Shown here: piece by piece, positions 44,261-53,766 of the stretch
How the letters are laid out: each line of letters opens with the position of its first letter
How positions within the stretch are numbered: position 1 is the first letter of the stretch
NCBI GenBank assembly: GCA_041600415.1
Contig: JBFIKF010000001.1
Span: 434,001 to 498,000 of the forward strand
Direction: 5' to 3'
Length of the DNA: 64,000 bases
Source of the DNA: JBFJKD01 sp041600415
Lineage (GTDB): Bacteria; Pseudomonadota; Gammaproteobacteria; Pseudomonadales; Porticoccaceae
The notes under the pieces: model-generated
Databases searched by the model: none
Seen by the model: the letters and a program-made list of their open reading frames with translations, nothing else
What the model was told of the DNA's origin: nothing
Program-made: the position numbers and the translations under genes

Positions 44261-44563
44261 ATGACCGACAGCGCCTCGGTGGTTCCCGATAAACCGCGTA
44301 TAAAAATTGTGTATTGCCCCCGCTGCAACTGGTTGCCGCGCTCCGCCTGGATGGCGCAGGAGTTGCTGCACACGTTTGCCGATACAGTCGGAGAGGTGGC
44401 GCTGGTGCCAGCCGAGCGCGGCGGGACCTTTGAAATTTGGGTCAGCGACCAACTGCTCTGGGAGCGTCGCCGCGACGGTGGTTTTCCCGATGCCAAAATT
44501 CTGAAACAGCGGGTCAGGGATCTGATCGCGCCGGATCGTGAACTGGGACACCTCGATCGCTAG
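44261..44563 (+). CDS. SelT/SelW/SelH-family thioredoxin-like protein
   Basis: A 100-residue Rdx-family protein with the redox motif CPRC (VYCPRCNWLPR) where selenoprotein W has CxxU, and the conserved GTFEIWV and PDAKILKQRVRD segments. It is the cysteine form and needs no selenium. It probably takes part in thiol-redox chemistry in the cytoplasm. GGAGAGAAGGCG before the ATG is a good ribosome site. The RND exporter gene follows after 162 bases. Confidence 0.9.
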   Translation: MTDSASVVPDKPRIKIVYCPRCNWLPRSAWMAQELLHTFADTVGEVALVPAERGGTFEIWVSDQLLWERRRDGGFPDAKILKQRVRDLIAPDRELGHLDR

Positions 44564-44725
44564 GTTACTCGGTAGTTTCGGCAACGGTTTTTTCGCATAA
44601 TAGCTGTCAGGTTTGTCGGCGTGCTGTAACCCACAGGTAGCGCAAACTAACCACAATTACCATAAACCAGGGTTGTGCGTGGTTCACGCACGGCGCCAGG
44701 GCAATCACCAATAAGGGAACATTTC

Positions 44726-47290
44726 ATGTCACAGCGATTACTGCGACTCCATGAAGCAATGGTGTTACGTCATCCGGTACTGGTATTGACGGTTGTATTT
44801 ATTGCAGCCGCAGTACTTGCGTTTGGTTTGCCGAACTTCAAGCTCGATGCTTCAGCAGATTCGTTAACCCTTGAGCACGACACCGATCTGGACTACTTCC
44901 GCGAAGTTAACCAGCACTACGGTAGCGGCGATTTTTTGGTGGTGACCTTTACGCCGCACAACGTGGATCTGTTTTCCGACGCGGCACTGGAAACGCTCAA
45001 ATCTCTCACCGAAGATTTGTCTCGAATAGATGGGGTGGTGGGCGTTAACTCCATAATCACTGTCCCTTTGTTGTATAGCCCAAAGGTGACAGTAGCTGAA
45101 CTCAAGGACGAGCCGCGTACACTGCTGACCCCCGACACGGACCGCCAGCTCGCCAAGCGGGAATTTCTGGAGAGTCCGATTTACCGCAACCTCATTCTGG
45201 GGCCGAACGGTCAGACCACCGCCGTACTGGCGACTATTCAGCTGGACCAACGTTATACAGAACTGGTGCGACAACGGGACGCGCTGCGTTTGCAAAGGGA
45301 TACGACCGGGGTCACCCCGCAGGAACAGCAGGAACTGGATCGGGTTAGTCAGGAGTTTCTGGATTACCGCACCGCGCGCGCCGCTGTCGAACATCGACGG
45401 GTGCAGGAAGTGCGCGCCGTGCTCGATAAATACCGGGATAAGGCCGAGCTGTTCCTGGGCGGACCGAGCATGGTAACCGCCGATATGATTGATTTTATCA
45501 AGAGTGATCTCAGGATTTTCGGTATTGGTATTATTCTGTTTATTATCGCGACGTTGGCCGTAATTTTTCGTCAGGTGCGCTGGGTATTTCTGCCGCTGCT
45601 GGTGTGCGTGTTGTCAGTGACCATGGTGTTGGGCTGGTTGAGCTGGATCGACTGGCGTCTGACGGTCATTTCATCCAACTTTGTCGCGTTACTACTGATT
45701 TCTACCCTCGCTCTCACCATCCACCTGATCGTACGCTATCGAGAATTACTCCGCGATCGGCCAGCGGACGAGTTGATCGATCTGGTGCGAGAAACCGTGT
45801 CGTCCATGGCGCGGCCCTGTCTGTACACGGTGCTCACCACCATCGTTGCGTTTCTGTCCCTGGTGGTCAGTGATATTCGACCGGTGATAGATTTTGGCTG
45901 GATGATGACCATTGGGCTGACACTGGCGTTGGTGCTCGCCTTTCTGGTTATCCCAGCCGGCATGATGTTAACTGGCAAGGGTGTCAACAACGATGGCGAT
46001 GATAATTCCGCCTCCCTGACTCTGCATTTTTCTCGATTTACCGAACGCCATGGCAATATCCTGCTGGTGCTGGCGTTAACCATAGCATTAGTCGCGGGCT
46101 ACGGTGTGACGCTGCTGAAAGTGGATAACCGCTTTATCGACTATTTTCGTGCGAATACCGAAATTCATCAGGGATTGGCGGTTATCGATGCCAATCTGGG
46201 CGGCACCACGCCCCTCGATATTATTATTCAGGCGCCGAGCTTTGACGCGCCAGCGCTGGATATAGCTGCCGACGCGGACGATCCTTACGGCGGTGGCGAT
46301 GCGTTCGACGATAGCTACGGCGATGGGGACGATGCGTTTGACGACGCATTTGGTGATGCGTTTGGCGACGACGCAGAGGATGCGCCGCAGAACAGCTACT
46401 GGTTTACCACCGCGGGACTGGACGATCTGGAAAAATTACACGCCTTTCTCGAATCTCTGCCAGAGATCGGCAAGGTCAATTCCCTGGTGACGGCGTTTCA
46501 TGTGGCCAATGATTTAACCGGTCATCGCCTCAACGATTTTGAGCTGGCAGTAATGCGCCAGAATATGACACCGGAAATTAATAATTTTCTGATCGCGCCC
46601 TACATTGACGACGCACAGAATCAAACCCGCGTTACCATGCGCACGGTGGAAACCCAGGGTGATTTGCGGCGCGCGGAACTACTGGCCGAGATTGAGAACT
46701 TTCTGGTTGAAGATTTGCAACTGGCGCCGGATCAATATCGACTGACCGGGTTAATGGTGCTGTATAACAATATGCTGCAAAGCCTGTTCTATTCACAGAT
46801 CGTTACGCTGGGCGCGGTGTTTTTCGGCATTATGCTAATGTTTTTGGTTCTGTTTCGGTCGTTAAAAATCTCCCTGATTGCCATTCTGCCAAATCTGCTG
46901 GCGGCCTCCATCGTGCTGGGCGGCATGGGCATTGTCGGCATCCCCCTGGATATGATGACGATTACCATCGCCGCGATTACGGTGGGCATCGGCGTCGATC
47001 ACGCCATTCATTACCTGACTCGTTTCACCCGCGAATTTGTGGTGGACAGAGACTACGTGGCAGCGATGCACCGATCCCATGCCACCATCGGCCGTGCACT
47101 GTTCTACACGGCAATTACCATCATCGTCGGATTTTCCATTTTAGCGTTGTCGAATTTTATTCCGTCGGTGTACTTTGGTTTGTTGACGGGCGTTGCGATG
47201 CTGGCCGCCTTGCTGGGATCACTGACACTACTGCCGAAATTAATTTTGACCTTTAAACCATTCGGGGCCGATCGATCAGATGGCGCCTAA
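44726..47290 (+). CDS. RND/MMPL-family exporter with Asp-rich insertion
   Basis: An 854-residue transporter with two repeats of one helix plus five helices. The first periplasmic loop (about 36-255) and the first helix bundle with a sterol-sensing-like region (about 260-415) are followed by the second loop (about 465-700) and bundle. It resembles the COG1033 'predicted exporters', which move hydrophobic substrates. Residues 516-552 form an acidic low-complexity insertion in the second periplasmic loop. AAGGGA precedes the ATG by seven bases. No adaptor or outer-membrane partner gene adjoins it. Confidence 0.9.
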   Translation: MSQRLLRLHEAMVLRHPVLVLTVVFIAAAVLAFGLPNFKLDASADSLTLEHDTDLDYFREVNQHYGSGDFLVVTFTPHNVDLFSDAALETLKSLTEDLSRIDGVVGVNSIITVPLLYSPKVTVAELKDEPRTLLTPDTDRQLAKREFLESPIYRNLILGPNGQTTAVLATIQLDQRYTELVRQRDALRLQRDTTGVTPQEQQELDRVSQEFLDYRTARAAVEHRRVQEVRAVLDKYRDKAELFLGGPSMVTADMIDFIKSDLRIFGIGIILFIIATLAVIFRQVRWVFLPLLVCVLSVTMVLGWLSWIDWRLTVISSNFVALLLISTLALTIHLIVRYRELLRDRPADELIDLVRETVSSMARPCLYTVLTTIVAFLSLVVSDIRPVIDFGWMMTIGLTLALVLAFLVIPAGMMLTGKGVNNDGDDNSASLTLHFSRFTERHGNILLVLALTIALVAGYGVTLLKVDNRFIDYFRANTEIHQGLAVIDANLGGTTPLDIIIQAPSFDAPALDIAADADDPYGGGDAFDDSYGDGDDAFDDAFGDAFGDDAEDAPQNSYWFTTAGLDDLEKLHAFLESLPEIGKVNSLVTAFHVANDLTGHRLNDFELAVMRQNMTPEINNFLIAPYIDDAQNQTRVTMRTVETQGDLRRAELLAEIENFLVEDLQLAPDQYRLTGLMVLYNNMLQSLFYSQIVTLGAVFFGIMLMFLVLFRSLKISLIAILPNLLAASIVLGGMGIVGIPLDMMTITIAAITVGIGVDHAIHYLTRFTREFVVDRDYVAAMHRSHATIGRALFYTAITIIVGFSILALSNFIPSVYFGLLTGVAMLAALLGSLTLLPKLILTFKPFGADRSDGA
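46271..46381 (+). repeat. Asp-rich repetitive stretch within the RND exporter gene
   Basis: The DNA repeats GATGCGTTTG/GACGACGC-like units and encodes residues 516-552, of which 15 of 37 are aspartate, with DAFDD twice and DAFGD once. It looks like slippage-prone sequence encoding a flexible or calcium-binding loop. Confidence 0.8.
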
Positions 47291-47302
47291 GCACGGTGCT
47301 GA

Positions 47303-48955
47303 TCAGTGGGCGGCAAGAAAGCGCCGGGCTTCCGCCAGTTCCGGCCGTGCGCTGTCGCTATCGACGGTTTGTGCCTGCAGTTGGGTGAAATACTCGCGGG
47401 CTAAATGATCGGTGCCAGAAGCCGCGGCGGCTCGCGCCGCGCCAGCTAGCCCGTGGTAACGGTTGGGATCGCGTTGTAGTGAGCGCACATATTCATCCAG
47501 CGCCGCAGCGGGCTGTTGTAGTTCCAGCAGCATGTCGCCCAGCAGTTCCCGCGAGGGCACCACATTACCTGGAGTGACCGGGTGTTTGTCGCTGGCATCC
47601 TCCGCAGAAGCGGCCGCGCGCATCAATCCCAGCGCCACTTCGGGTTGGCCCTCGGCGAGGGCGATCCAGGCGTTGACCGCCTGAATCTGAATATCCGTTT
47701 GCGTTGGCCAATAGCCAAGATTGGCTGCGCGCATCTGATCGTTCAGAGCTCGCAGCCGTGCCACGCTCTTCCGCGCTGCATCGATATTCCCGCCGCGTGC
47801 TGCGCCCAAACCCCGTGCGAACACCAGGATGGATTCTGCCTGGGGAAATTTTTCCCAGCCCATGTCGGCAGGAGATAGCATCAGTGCCGCGGCCTGCGGC
47901 CAGTCCTTGCGCTCCAGGGCGAAACGCGCCGGAATCGCGGCCAGCGCATAGGCGGCGGCAAAATTTTCCACCTGAATTTTCTGGATCGCCTGAGTTTCTT
48001 CCAGAATGGCCTGGGCCGCGCGGTCCTGAGCCTGCTGCAGATGGGCAAACAACATGTAATCCATGGCGTGCAGAGCGTTGTAGTTACCCAGGGTCAGTGT
48101 CGCAGCGTCGAGTTCGGCGCGGGCAGCAAGATAGGAAGCACGGTTGCTGGTGACCATGTCCGGCCACAGCCCGACGCGGGCAAAAATATGGGAAGGCATA
48201 TGCAGCGCGTGGGGTACGGACGGCGCAATGTCGGCGTACGTGCGGGCGGCGGGAAGTGCCTTGGTGGCGAGTTCACTGTAGTCATTGGTGTGAATAACAT
48301 AGTGGGCGATGCCAGGGTGCCTGGGATATTTAACGAATAATGGCTCGAGAATGGTCATGGCCTGTGATTGTTTTGCAAACGTCTTGTCCGCCGGATCGAT
48401 ATCGAAATTAATCGCTAACGCCTGCAGGATTTTTGCCTCGTCATCTTGGGGGTAGTGTTCGGCGAGGCTGGTCATGGCGCGCACGTAGTCGGCAACCCGT
48501 TGTCCGAAGGAGACGGTTTGCCAGTCGCGAAAGAACACGCCTTGCGCGGCGATATAGTCTCTTTCCCGGGCGCTTTTTGCACCAGTTTCCTGTGCCCGTT
48601 GCGCGTGTACCGCACCAAGTTTTGCCGCACCGGGGTTAGACGACCAGGTAAAGGGATTGCCCATCGACGCGAAAGCCCGGCCCCAATGGGCCATACCGCA
48701 CTCGGGATCAAGTTCCAGCACCGTTGCGAAAGACGCCTGTGCGGGGCTGTACCAGAACGAGTGCAGCAGTGCCATGGCGCGATTGAATTCGGTTTGTGCG
48801 GCCGCTTTGCAGCTGACTGGAAAATTCACTTCGCCAAGCGTTTCGGGTATTTCGATGGCGCCCGTGGCTCCATCGTCGTGGGCCCGGGTAAGGGTTCCTG
48901 TCGTGCTGAGTAGTAGTGCCAGTAACAGCATCTGTGGCAACGTAAATCTGTGCAT
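47303..48955 (-). CDS. Exported TPR protein
   Basis: A 550-residue protein with a signal peptide (1-24) and tetratricopeptide-like helix pairs throughout. The conserved segment CGMAHWGRAFASMGNPFTW (about 81-100) and HALHMPSHIFARVGLW (about 240-256) mark a widespread family of unknown function. A zinc- or other metal-binding role for the HALHMPSH segment is possible but unproven. It is convergent with the RND exporter gene and divergent from DUF2784. Confidence 0.8.
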   Translation of the reverse strand: MHRFTLPQMLLLALLLSTTGTLTRAHDDGATGAIEIPETLGEVNFPVSCKAAAQTEFNRAMALLHSFWYSPAQASFATVLELDPECGMAHWGRAFASMGNPFTWSSNPGAAKLGAVHAQRAQETGAKSARERDYIAAQGVFFRDWQTVSFGQRVADYVRAMTSLAEHYPQDDEAKILQALAINFDIDPADKTFAKQSQAMTILEPLFVKYPRHPGIAHYVIHTNDYSELATKALPAARTYADIAPSVPHALHMPSHIFARVGLWPDMVTSNRASYLAARAELDAATLTLGNYNALHAMDYMLFAHLQQAQDRAAQAILEETQAIQKIQVENFAAAYALAAIPARFALERKDWPQAAALMLSPADMGWEKFPQAESILVFARGLGAARGGNIDAARKSVARLRALNDQMRAANLGYWPTQTDIQIQAVNAWIALAEGQPEVALGLMRAAASAEDASDKHPVTPGNVVPSRELLGDMLLELQQPAAALDEYVRSLQRDPNRYHGLAGAARAAAASGTDHLAREYFTQLQAQTVDSDSARPELAEARRFLAAH

Positions 48956-49088
48956 AGCGGCCTCCTAGCAGAGAAATAGTGGTTATATCCAGCCCTGATG
49001 TGCGAGTAGAACACACTTAATCGAAAATTGATTATAGTGGAAGAGCAGCCCACAGTGCGCAGGTGCTGCGCTATTGGAGTCCGCTGCT

Positions 49089-49478
49089 ATGCTGTATCGA
49101 TTGTTAGCTGATGGGGTGCTCGTCCTGCATTTGCTGTTGATTATCTTTGGGTTGCTGGGTGGGCTGCTGTATTTTTGGCGCAAATGGCTGCTGGTGCTCC
49201 ATGTACCCATGGCGGTGTGGATTTCGTTGATCGAATTTTTTGGCTGGGTGTGTCCATTAACGCCACTGGAAAATAATCTGCGTATCGCGGGTGGCGAGGC
49301 GGGTTACGATGGTGGCTTTATCGAGCACTATCTAAGCCCGCTGATTTATCCGGCAGGGCTGACCCGGGATCTACAGCTACTGTTGGGTGTGATTGCAACG
49401 GGCATCAATCTGGCGGTGTACAGCCTGGTAGTGCGGCACTGGTACGCTACTCGGCCCGTAGAGCGTCCACCGGATTAA
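49089..49478 (+). CDS. DUF2784 membrane protein
   Basis: A 129-residue protein with four hydrophobic segments and the family motifs LADGVLVLHLLLI, WISLIEFFGWVCPLTPLEN and YDGGFIEHYLSPLIYP. No function is established. GGAG nine bases before the ATG at 49089 is used rather than the start five codons upstream. Its last 32 bases overlap the end of the permease gene on the other strand. Confidence 0.9.
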   Translation: MLYRLLADGVLVLHLLLIIFGLLGGLLYFWRKWLLVLHVPMAVWISLIEFFGWVCPLTPLENNLRIAGGEAGYDGGFIEHYLSPLIYPAGLTRDLQLLLGVIATGINLAVYSLVVRHWYATRPVERPPD

Positions 49479-50643
49479 GCCGGGCGGCGCTGCGGGCGGG
49501 AATGACTCCGGCGAGCAAACCGATTGTAGCCGCTACCAGTAGCGCGATAATCAGATACATGGGGCTGATTAAAAATGGCAGGTTGGGCACCACCAGACTG
49601 AACCCAACCAGAATAATACCCAGTAGCACGATTCCCATCAGGCCCCCCAGTAACGCAATCACCACCGCTTCACCGAGGAATAACCCCAGTACCTGTCCCT
49701 GGCTCGAGCCGAGGGCGCGCAGCAGGCCGATTTCGCCGGTGCGTTCGCGCACGGTCGTGGTCAAAATGGTAGCAATACCCACCGCGCCGACCACCAGAGA
49801 AATCGCCCCCAGCGCCGCCACACCGGCAGTTAGTACCGACAACACATTGCTCAGCGTGTCGAGCATTTCGTCCTGGGTGGTGAGGGTAAAATCCTCGTCG
49901 CCGTGACGTTCGGTCAGCTGTCGGGTGATTGCCTGCGCCACTGCGGCGGAGGAACTGGTTTCGGAAAATGTCACATCGATTTCCATCAGGCCTTCGCGAT
50001 TGAACATCTGCAACGCCTGGTCAACCGGAATATAGACGATGTCATCCATATCAAACCCCAGCATCTGACCCTTTTGCTCAATCACACCGATCACGCGAAA
50101 GCGCAACCCACCGACGCGTATAAATTCACCCAGGGGGTTTTGGTTGCCAAATAACTCCTGACGCAGGGTATAACCGAGTACCGCATAGGGACGGCTGCGA
50201 CCGCTTTCATCGTCGGGTAAAAATTGTCCCAGGGAAAGTTTGAAACGCCAGGCTTCAGGCATTTGCGCGCCCACACCCAGAATGTCGCTGGTGCGTTGGC
50301 GCTGCGCCGCTTCAATTGTGCCCGTGCCCTGCACCACGCCAACCACCTGTTCAACGCCACTAAGGGCGCGCAGAGAGTCGGCATCCGCAATACTCAGCGG
50401 ACGCACGGTGGATAATAATCCGCCAACGCCGTGGGTCACATTTTTGCCGGGATGGACGGCGATGATGCGCGTGCCAAACTGGGAGAATTGATTGAGCACG
50501 TACTGCTCTATACCGCCACCGATGGCGGTCAGCAGGGTGACGGCGGTGATACCGATGGCGATACCCAGCGCCGTCAGCAAGCTTTTGCTCAGGCTGTGGG
50601 CAACCGAGCTCCACACCAGCTTGAACGCATCCTGCCCCCTCAT
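49447..50643 (-). CDS. MacB-like ABC permease, second copy
   Basis: A 398-residue MacB/FtsX-type permease: one N-terminal helix (about 20-45), a periplasmic core domain (about 50-260), and three C-terminal helices (about 275-390) with the ERTGEIGLLRALG coupling segment. It is a paralogue of the neighbouring permease 50674-51888 and probably forms a heterodimer with it, energised by the ATPase 51875-52615. It is the last gene of the adaptor-ATPase-permease-permease operon. Substrate unknown. Confidence 0.92.
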   Translation of the reverse strand: MRGQDAFKLVWSSVAHSLSKSLLTALGIAIGITAVTLLTAIGGGIEQYVLNQFSQFGTRIIAVHPGKNVTHGVGGLLSTVRPLSIADADSLRALSGVEQVVGVVQGTGTIEAAQRQRTSDILGVGAQMPEAWRFKLSLGQFLPDDESGRSRPYAVLGYTLRQELFGNQNPLGEFIRVGGLRFRVIGVIEQKGQMLGFDMDDIVYIPVDQALQMFNREGLMEIDVTFSETSSSAAVAQAITRQLTERHGDEDFTLTTQDEMLDTLSNVLSVLTAGVAALGAISLVVGAVGIATILTTTVRERTGEIGLLRALGSSQGQVLGLFLGEAVVIALLGGLMGIVLLGIILVGFSLVVPNLPFLISPMYLIIALLVAATIGLLAGVIPARSAARLNPVDALRAE

Positions 50644-50673
50644 ATTTGCCCACTCATCAACGCGTACTCCATG

Positions 50674-51888
50674 TCACGCCGCTCGCTTGTTTTGCAGTGC
50701 TTCGAGTGGGGCCAGGCGCGCGGCTTTCTGGGCTGGCAACAGCGCAAACAGTAGCGCAGTGAGTAGCGCTAGCAGTAATGAACCGATTTGCGCCCAGGCG
50801 GGTGTGGTGAACGCAATGGCGGGGTACACAGTGCGTGCCACGAATAGAAGTATATTGCTGATTACCAGGCCAAACACTGCACCACAGGAAGCCATCATTC
50901 CGGCTTCGGCAAGAAAAATTAAACGTACCGTGGATTCTGGAGCTCCCAGAGCCTTGAGCAGCCCGATTTCCTCGGTGCGTTGACTGACGGTAATCAGGGT
51001 GACATTCATGATCAGAATACCGGCTACCAGCATGCTGATAGCGGCGATACCGGCGACCGCCAAGGTCATCACATCGAGTATCCCCGCGAATGCCGATATC
51101 AGGGAATCCTGGGTAATCAGGGTGACATCTTCCTCGCCACCGTGTCGCTCGCGCAGCAAGTTAGTCAGCATGGCGCGACTGCCAGCCAGGTTGTCCAGGG
51201 AGCGCAGCTCGACAAAAATACGAAACAGGCCCTGTTGATTAAACAGGGCCTGGGCGCTGGCAACTGGAATAATCATCACCTCGTTCATATCGAACCCGAG
51301 GCCCTGACCTTCGGGTTGCAAAATACCGATAACTCGAAAACGCCGGTCCCCGGCGCGCACCCACTCGCCCAGCGCGGGCTGGGTGCCGAATAGCTCCCGA
51401 CGCAACGTCGGGCCGAGAATGCAGACCGCTTCGGCCTGATCGAGCGGGAGTGAAGGTAATGCCTTACCGCTGGCAATATGTAATTGCCGAACACGAAAAA
51501 AAGCGCGGTTGGTGCCTACTGTAAAGGCCTCGCGGTTGCTCGCGTCGCGGGAAACTTGTGCCTTACCGGCAATCAGGGGCGCCACATCGCTAACCATCGG
51601 CAAGCGTTTTAAGGCGGCGGCATCCTGCAGGGTAAGATCTCTGGGGGTTTCCCCGGTGACCGGCGGCATACCGCCGGTGGTTTCTTTTTTGCCGGGCAGA
51701 ATAATCAGAACATTTTTGCCGAGAAAATCGAATTCCCCAAGGACGTAACGTTTGCCACCTTCCCCCAGGCCAGTGAGCAGGTTGATGGCAATAACGCCGA
51801 TGGCAATCGCCACCAGCAGCATCGCCGAGCGCATTGGCTGGCGGTAAATAACCTGCAGGTTGAAGTTGAACAGATCAAGGGCGCGCAT
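50674..51888 (-). CDS. MacB-like ABC permease, first copy
   Basis: A 404-residue permease with the same layout as its neighbour: N-terminal helix, periplasmic core domain, and C-terminal helices with QRTEEIGLLKALGAPES. The start MRALDLFNFNLQVIYRQPMRS overlaps the ATPase stop by 14 bases; a longer frame would run further into the ATPase gene and is rejected. Thirty bases separate it from the second permease. Confidence 0.92.
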   Translation of the reverse strand: MRALDLFNFNLQVIYRQPMRSAMLLVAIAIGVIAINLLTGLGEGGKRYVLGEFDFLGKNVLIILPGKKETTGGMPPVTGETPRDLTLQDAAALKRLPMVSDVAPLIAGKAQVSRDASNREAFTVGTNRAFFRVRQLHIASGKALPSLPLDQAEAVCILGPTLRRELFGTQPALGEWVRAGDRRFRVIGILQPEGQGLGFDMNEVMIIPVASAQALFNQQGLFRIFVELRSLDNLAGSRAMLTNLLRERHGGEEDVTLITQDSLISAFAGILDVMTLAVAGIAAISMLVAGILIMNVTLITVSQRTEEIGLLKALGAPESTVRLIFLAEAGMMASCGAVFGLVISNILLFVARTVYPAIAFTTPAWAQIGSLLLALLTALLFALLPAQKAARLAPLEALQNKRAA

Positions 51889-52615
51889 CGACTTCGCGCT
51901 CAGGTAGATGTGTGGGTGAGTCAGCTCCGGGCAATGGTTGCGCCGGCCCGGAATCCGCATGCACTCGGCCATCAAGCATTTTCAGACGCCGTTGTGCGCG
52001 GGCGCCAATGGCGTCGTCGTGGGTGACCACCAGCAGGGTGATGCCCTCGCGATTCAGTTCCTCCAGCAGCGCGATGACCTCTCCACCGGATACCGAGTCC
52101 AGATTGCCAGTGGGTTCATCGGCAAGTATCAACTGCGGTTTCATAATGATCGCGCGACCGATGGCCACTCGTTGGCGTTGTCCGCCGGACAACTGATGGG
52201 GCGCGTGGGTGGCGCGCTCGCTCAGTCCCAGACGCTGGACAATAGCATTCACTTTGCTGCGCCGAGACGACGGCGGTTCGCCCGCCAGCACCAGGGGCAG
52301 TTCAATGTTTTCCCAGGCGCTGAGACGGGCTATCAGGTGATAGCTCTGAAACACAAAGCCTATCTGTTGCCGACGCAACCCTGCCCGCGATTCTTCACTG
52401 AGAGTAGTAGTCTCGACACCGCCGAGACGGTAGGTGCCGGAGTTAGGCCCGTCCAGCAGGCCGAGAATATTGAGCAGTGTGGATTTGCCCGACCCGGAAG
52501 GGCCCATTACGGAAAGATATTCGCCGCGCGCTATGACCAGGTCGATGTGATCGAGGGCGTGAACCGCCTGATCGCCAGCGAAAAAGGTACGGCACAACTG
52601 CTGTAACTGAATCAT
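51875..52615 (-). CDS. MacB/LolD-type ABC ATPase
   Basis: A 246-residue nucleotide-binding subunit with Walker A GPSGSGKST (38-46), Q-loop FQSYHLI, the signature LSGGQRQRV, Walker B LILADEPTGNLD and the switch histidine in VVTHDD. It belongs to the MacB/LolD branch that drives periplasmic work rather than membrane passage. ATGA overlap with the adaptor gene upstream and overlap with the permease downstream show tight coupling. Confidence 0.96.
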   Translation of the reverse strand: MIQLQQLCRTFFAGDQAVHALDHIDLVIARGEYLSVMGPSGSGKSTLLNILGLLDGPNSGTYRLGGVETTTLSEESRAGLRRQQIGFVFQSYHLIARLSAWENIELPLVLAGEPPSSRRSKVNAIVQRLGLSERATHAPHQLSGGQRQRVAIGRAIIMKPQLILADEPTGNLDSVSGGEVIALLEELNREGITLLVVTHDDAIGARAQRRLKMLDGRVHADSGPAQPLPGADSPTHLPEREVDARP

Positions 52616-53766
52616 GGCGCAGGGTTTGCTACGTCGTCCTGCGGTTCGACTTTCGCGCTGGCGATGGCACCGGGGGTATCCAGGGATCGCAGTATTTGTT
52701 CGCCCTCGGTGAGACCCGAGGTGACCTCGGTATAGGTCCAGTTACTGATTCCCGGGGTAAATATTCGCGGTTCGAGTCGATGATCCTGCCCGTTATACAC
52801 CAGCACACGATTACCGTCAGAGATCGCCTCGGTCGGAATTCTCAACACCTCCGAGTGTTGTTCCAATATTATTTCCAGGTCGGCGCTGTAGCCAACTAGC
52901 AGGTGAATATCTTCCGGCAAGGTGTCGAATGTCGCGTCGACATCCACGGTGCGTGCCTGTTTTTCCAGTTCCTGTACGTAGGGGGCAATACGGCTCACCC
53001 GGCCGGCGAAACTCGTGCCGCGAAATGCATCGAGGGAGATGCGTACCGGCATATCCAGCGCGATGGCGGCGGCATCAACTTCGTCGATGGGCGCGGATAC
53101 GTACAGGCAGTGATCCGCAATCAGATCGATTGCGGGGGGCGTGGGAATCCCCGGCGGAGACGGGGTAATATATTCGCCGACCTCACCATTTACTGCCGCG
53201 ATAATCCCCGCAAAGGGGGCAGTCAAACGGGTTTTGGCAAACAGGGATTGCTGTAGTTCGACAAAGGCGTCGGCGACTTCCACGCCAGCTTCGGCCTTGC
53301 GGCAGGAAACGGCGCTTATGCTGGCGCGGGTTTGTGCGCTGTCCACGCTGTCGTCCGCGATTAGTTTACGGGCGGCCAGGCCCTGCACCCGTTTGAGCTC
53401 ACGCCGAGCCAGCGCGGCGTCGTAACAGGCTTCCTGAACGGCAGCCCTGGCGACTGTCAGTTTGGCTCTGGCCTCGGACACCCGGGCCTGCTGATCTTCG
53501 TTCCAGAGTTCCAGTAACACCTGCCCCTGTTGCACCCGGTCACCCTCGTCCACCAGCAGTTGGCCCACCTGGCCACCCATGGGCGGGGACAGGCGCGAAC
53601 GCTGACAGGCTTTGATGGTACCCGCGCGGGTATTAGCCGCTGTGGATGCCACGTCGCCCCGTTCCACGGTGGTCAGGCGCACGACGACAGGTTCAACCGC
53701 GGCCAGGCGCCAATAGGCAAGACCCGCCAGGCCGAGAAGCAGAAGTACGACAATGGTTTTTTTCAA
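52612..53766 (-). CDS. Periplasmic adaptor (MacA/HlyD family)
   Basis: A 384-residue membrane-fusion protein with an N-terminal anchor (about 3-22), split lipoyl half-motifs (SPPMGGQVGQLLVDEGDRVQQGQ and LTAPFAGIIAAVNGEVGEYI, of which the first halves are typical), a coiled-coil hairpin (about 90-185) and beta-barrel and membrane-proximal domains. It should dock the ABC complex to an outer-membrane channel; no TolC-like gene is in the window. Its stop overlaps the ATPase start by four bases. Confidence 0.93.
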   Translation of the reverse strand: MKKTIVVLLLLGLAGLAYWRLAAVEPVVVRLTTVERGDVASTAANTRAGTIKACQRSRLSPPMGGQVGQLLVDEGDRVQQGQVLLELWNEDQQARVSEARAKLTVARAAVQEACYDAALARRELKRVQGLAARKLIADDSVDSAQTRASISAVSCRKAEAGVEVADAFVELQQSLFAKTRLTAPFAGIIAAVNGEVGEYITPSPPGIPTPPAIDLIADHCLYVSAPIDEVDAAAIALDMPVRISLDAFRGTSFAGRVSRIAPYVQELEKQARTVDVDATFDTLPEDIHLLVGYSADLEIILEQHSEVLRIPTEAISDGNRVLVYNGQDHRLEPRIFTPGISNWTYTEVTSGLTEGEQILRSLDTPGAIASAKVEPQDDVANPAP

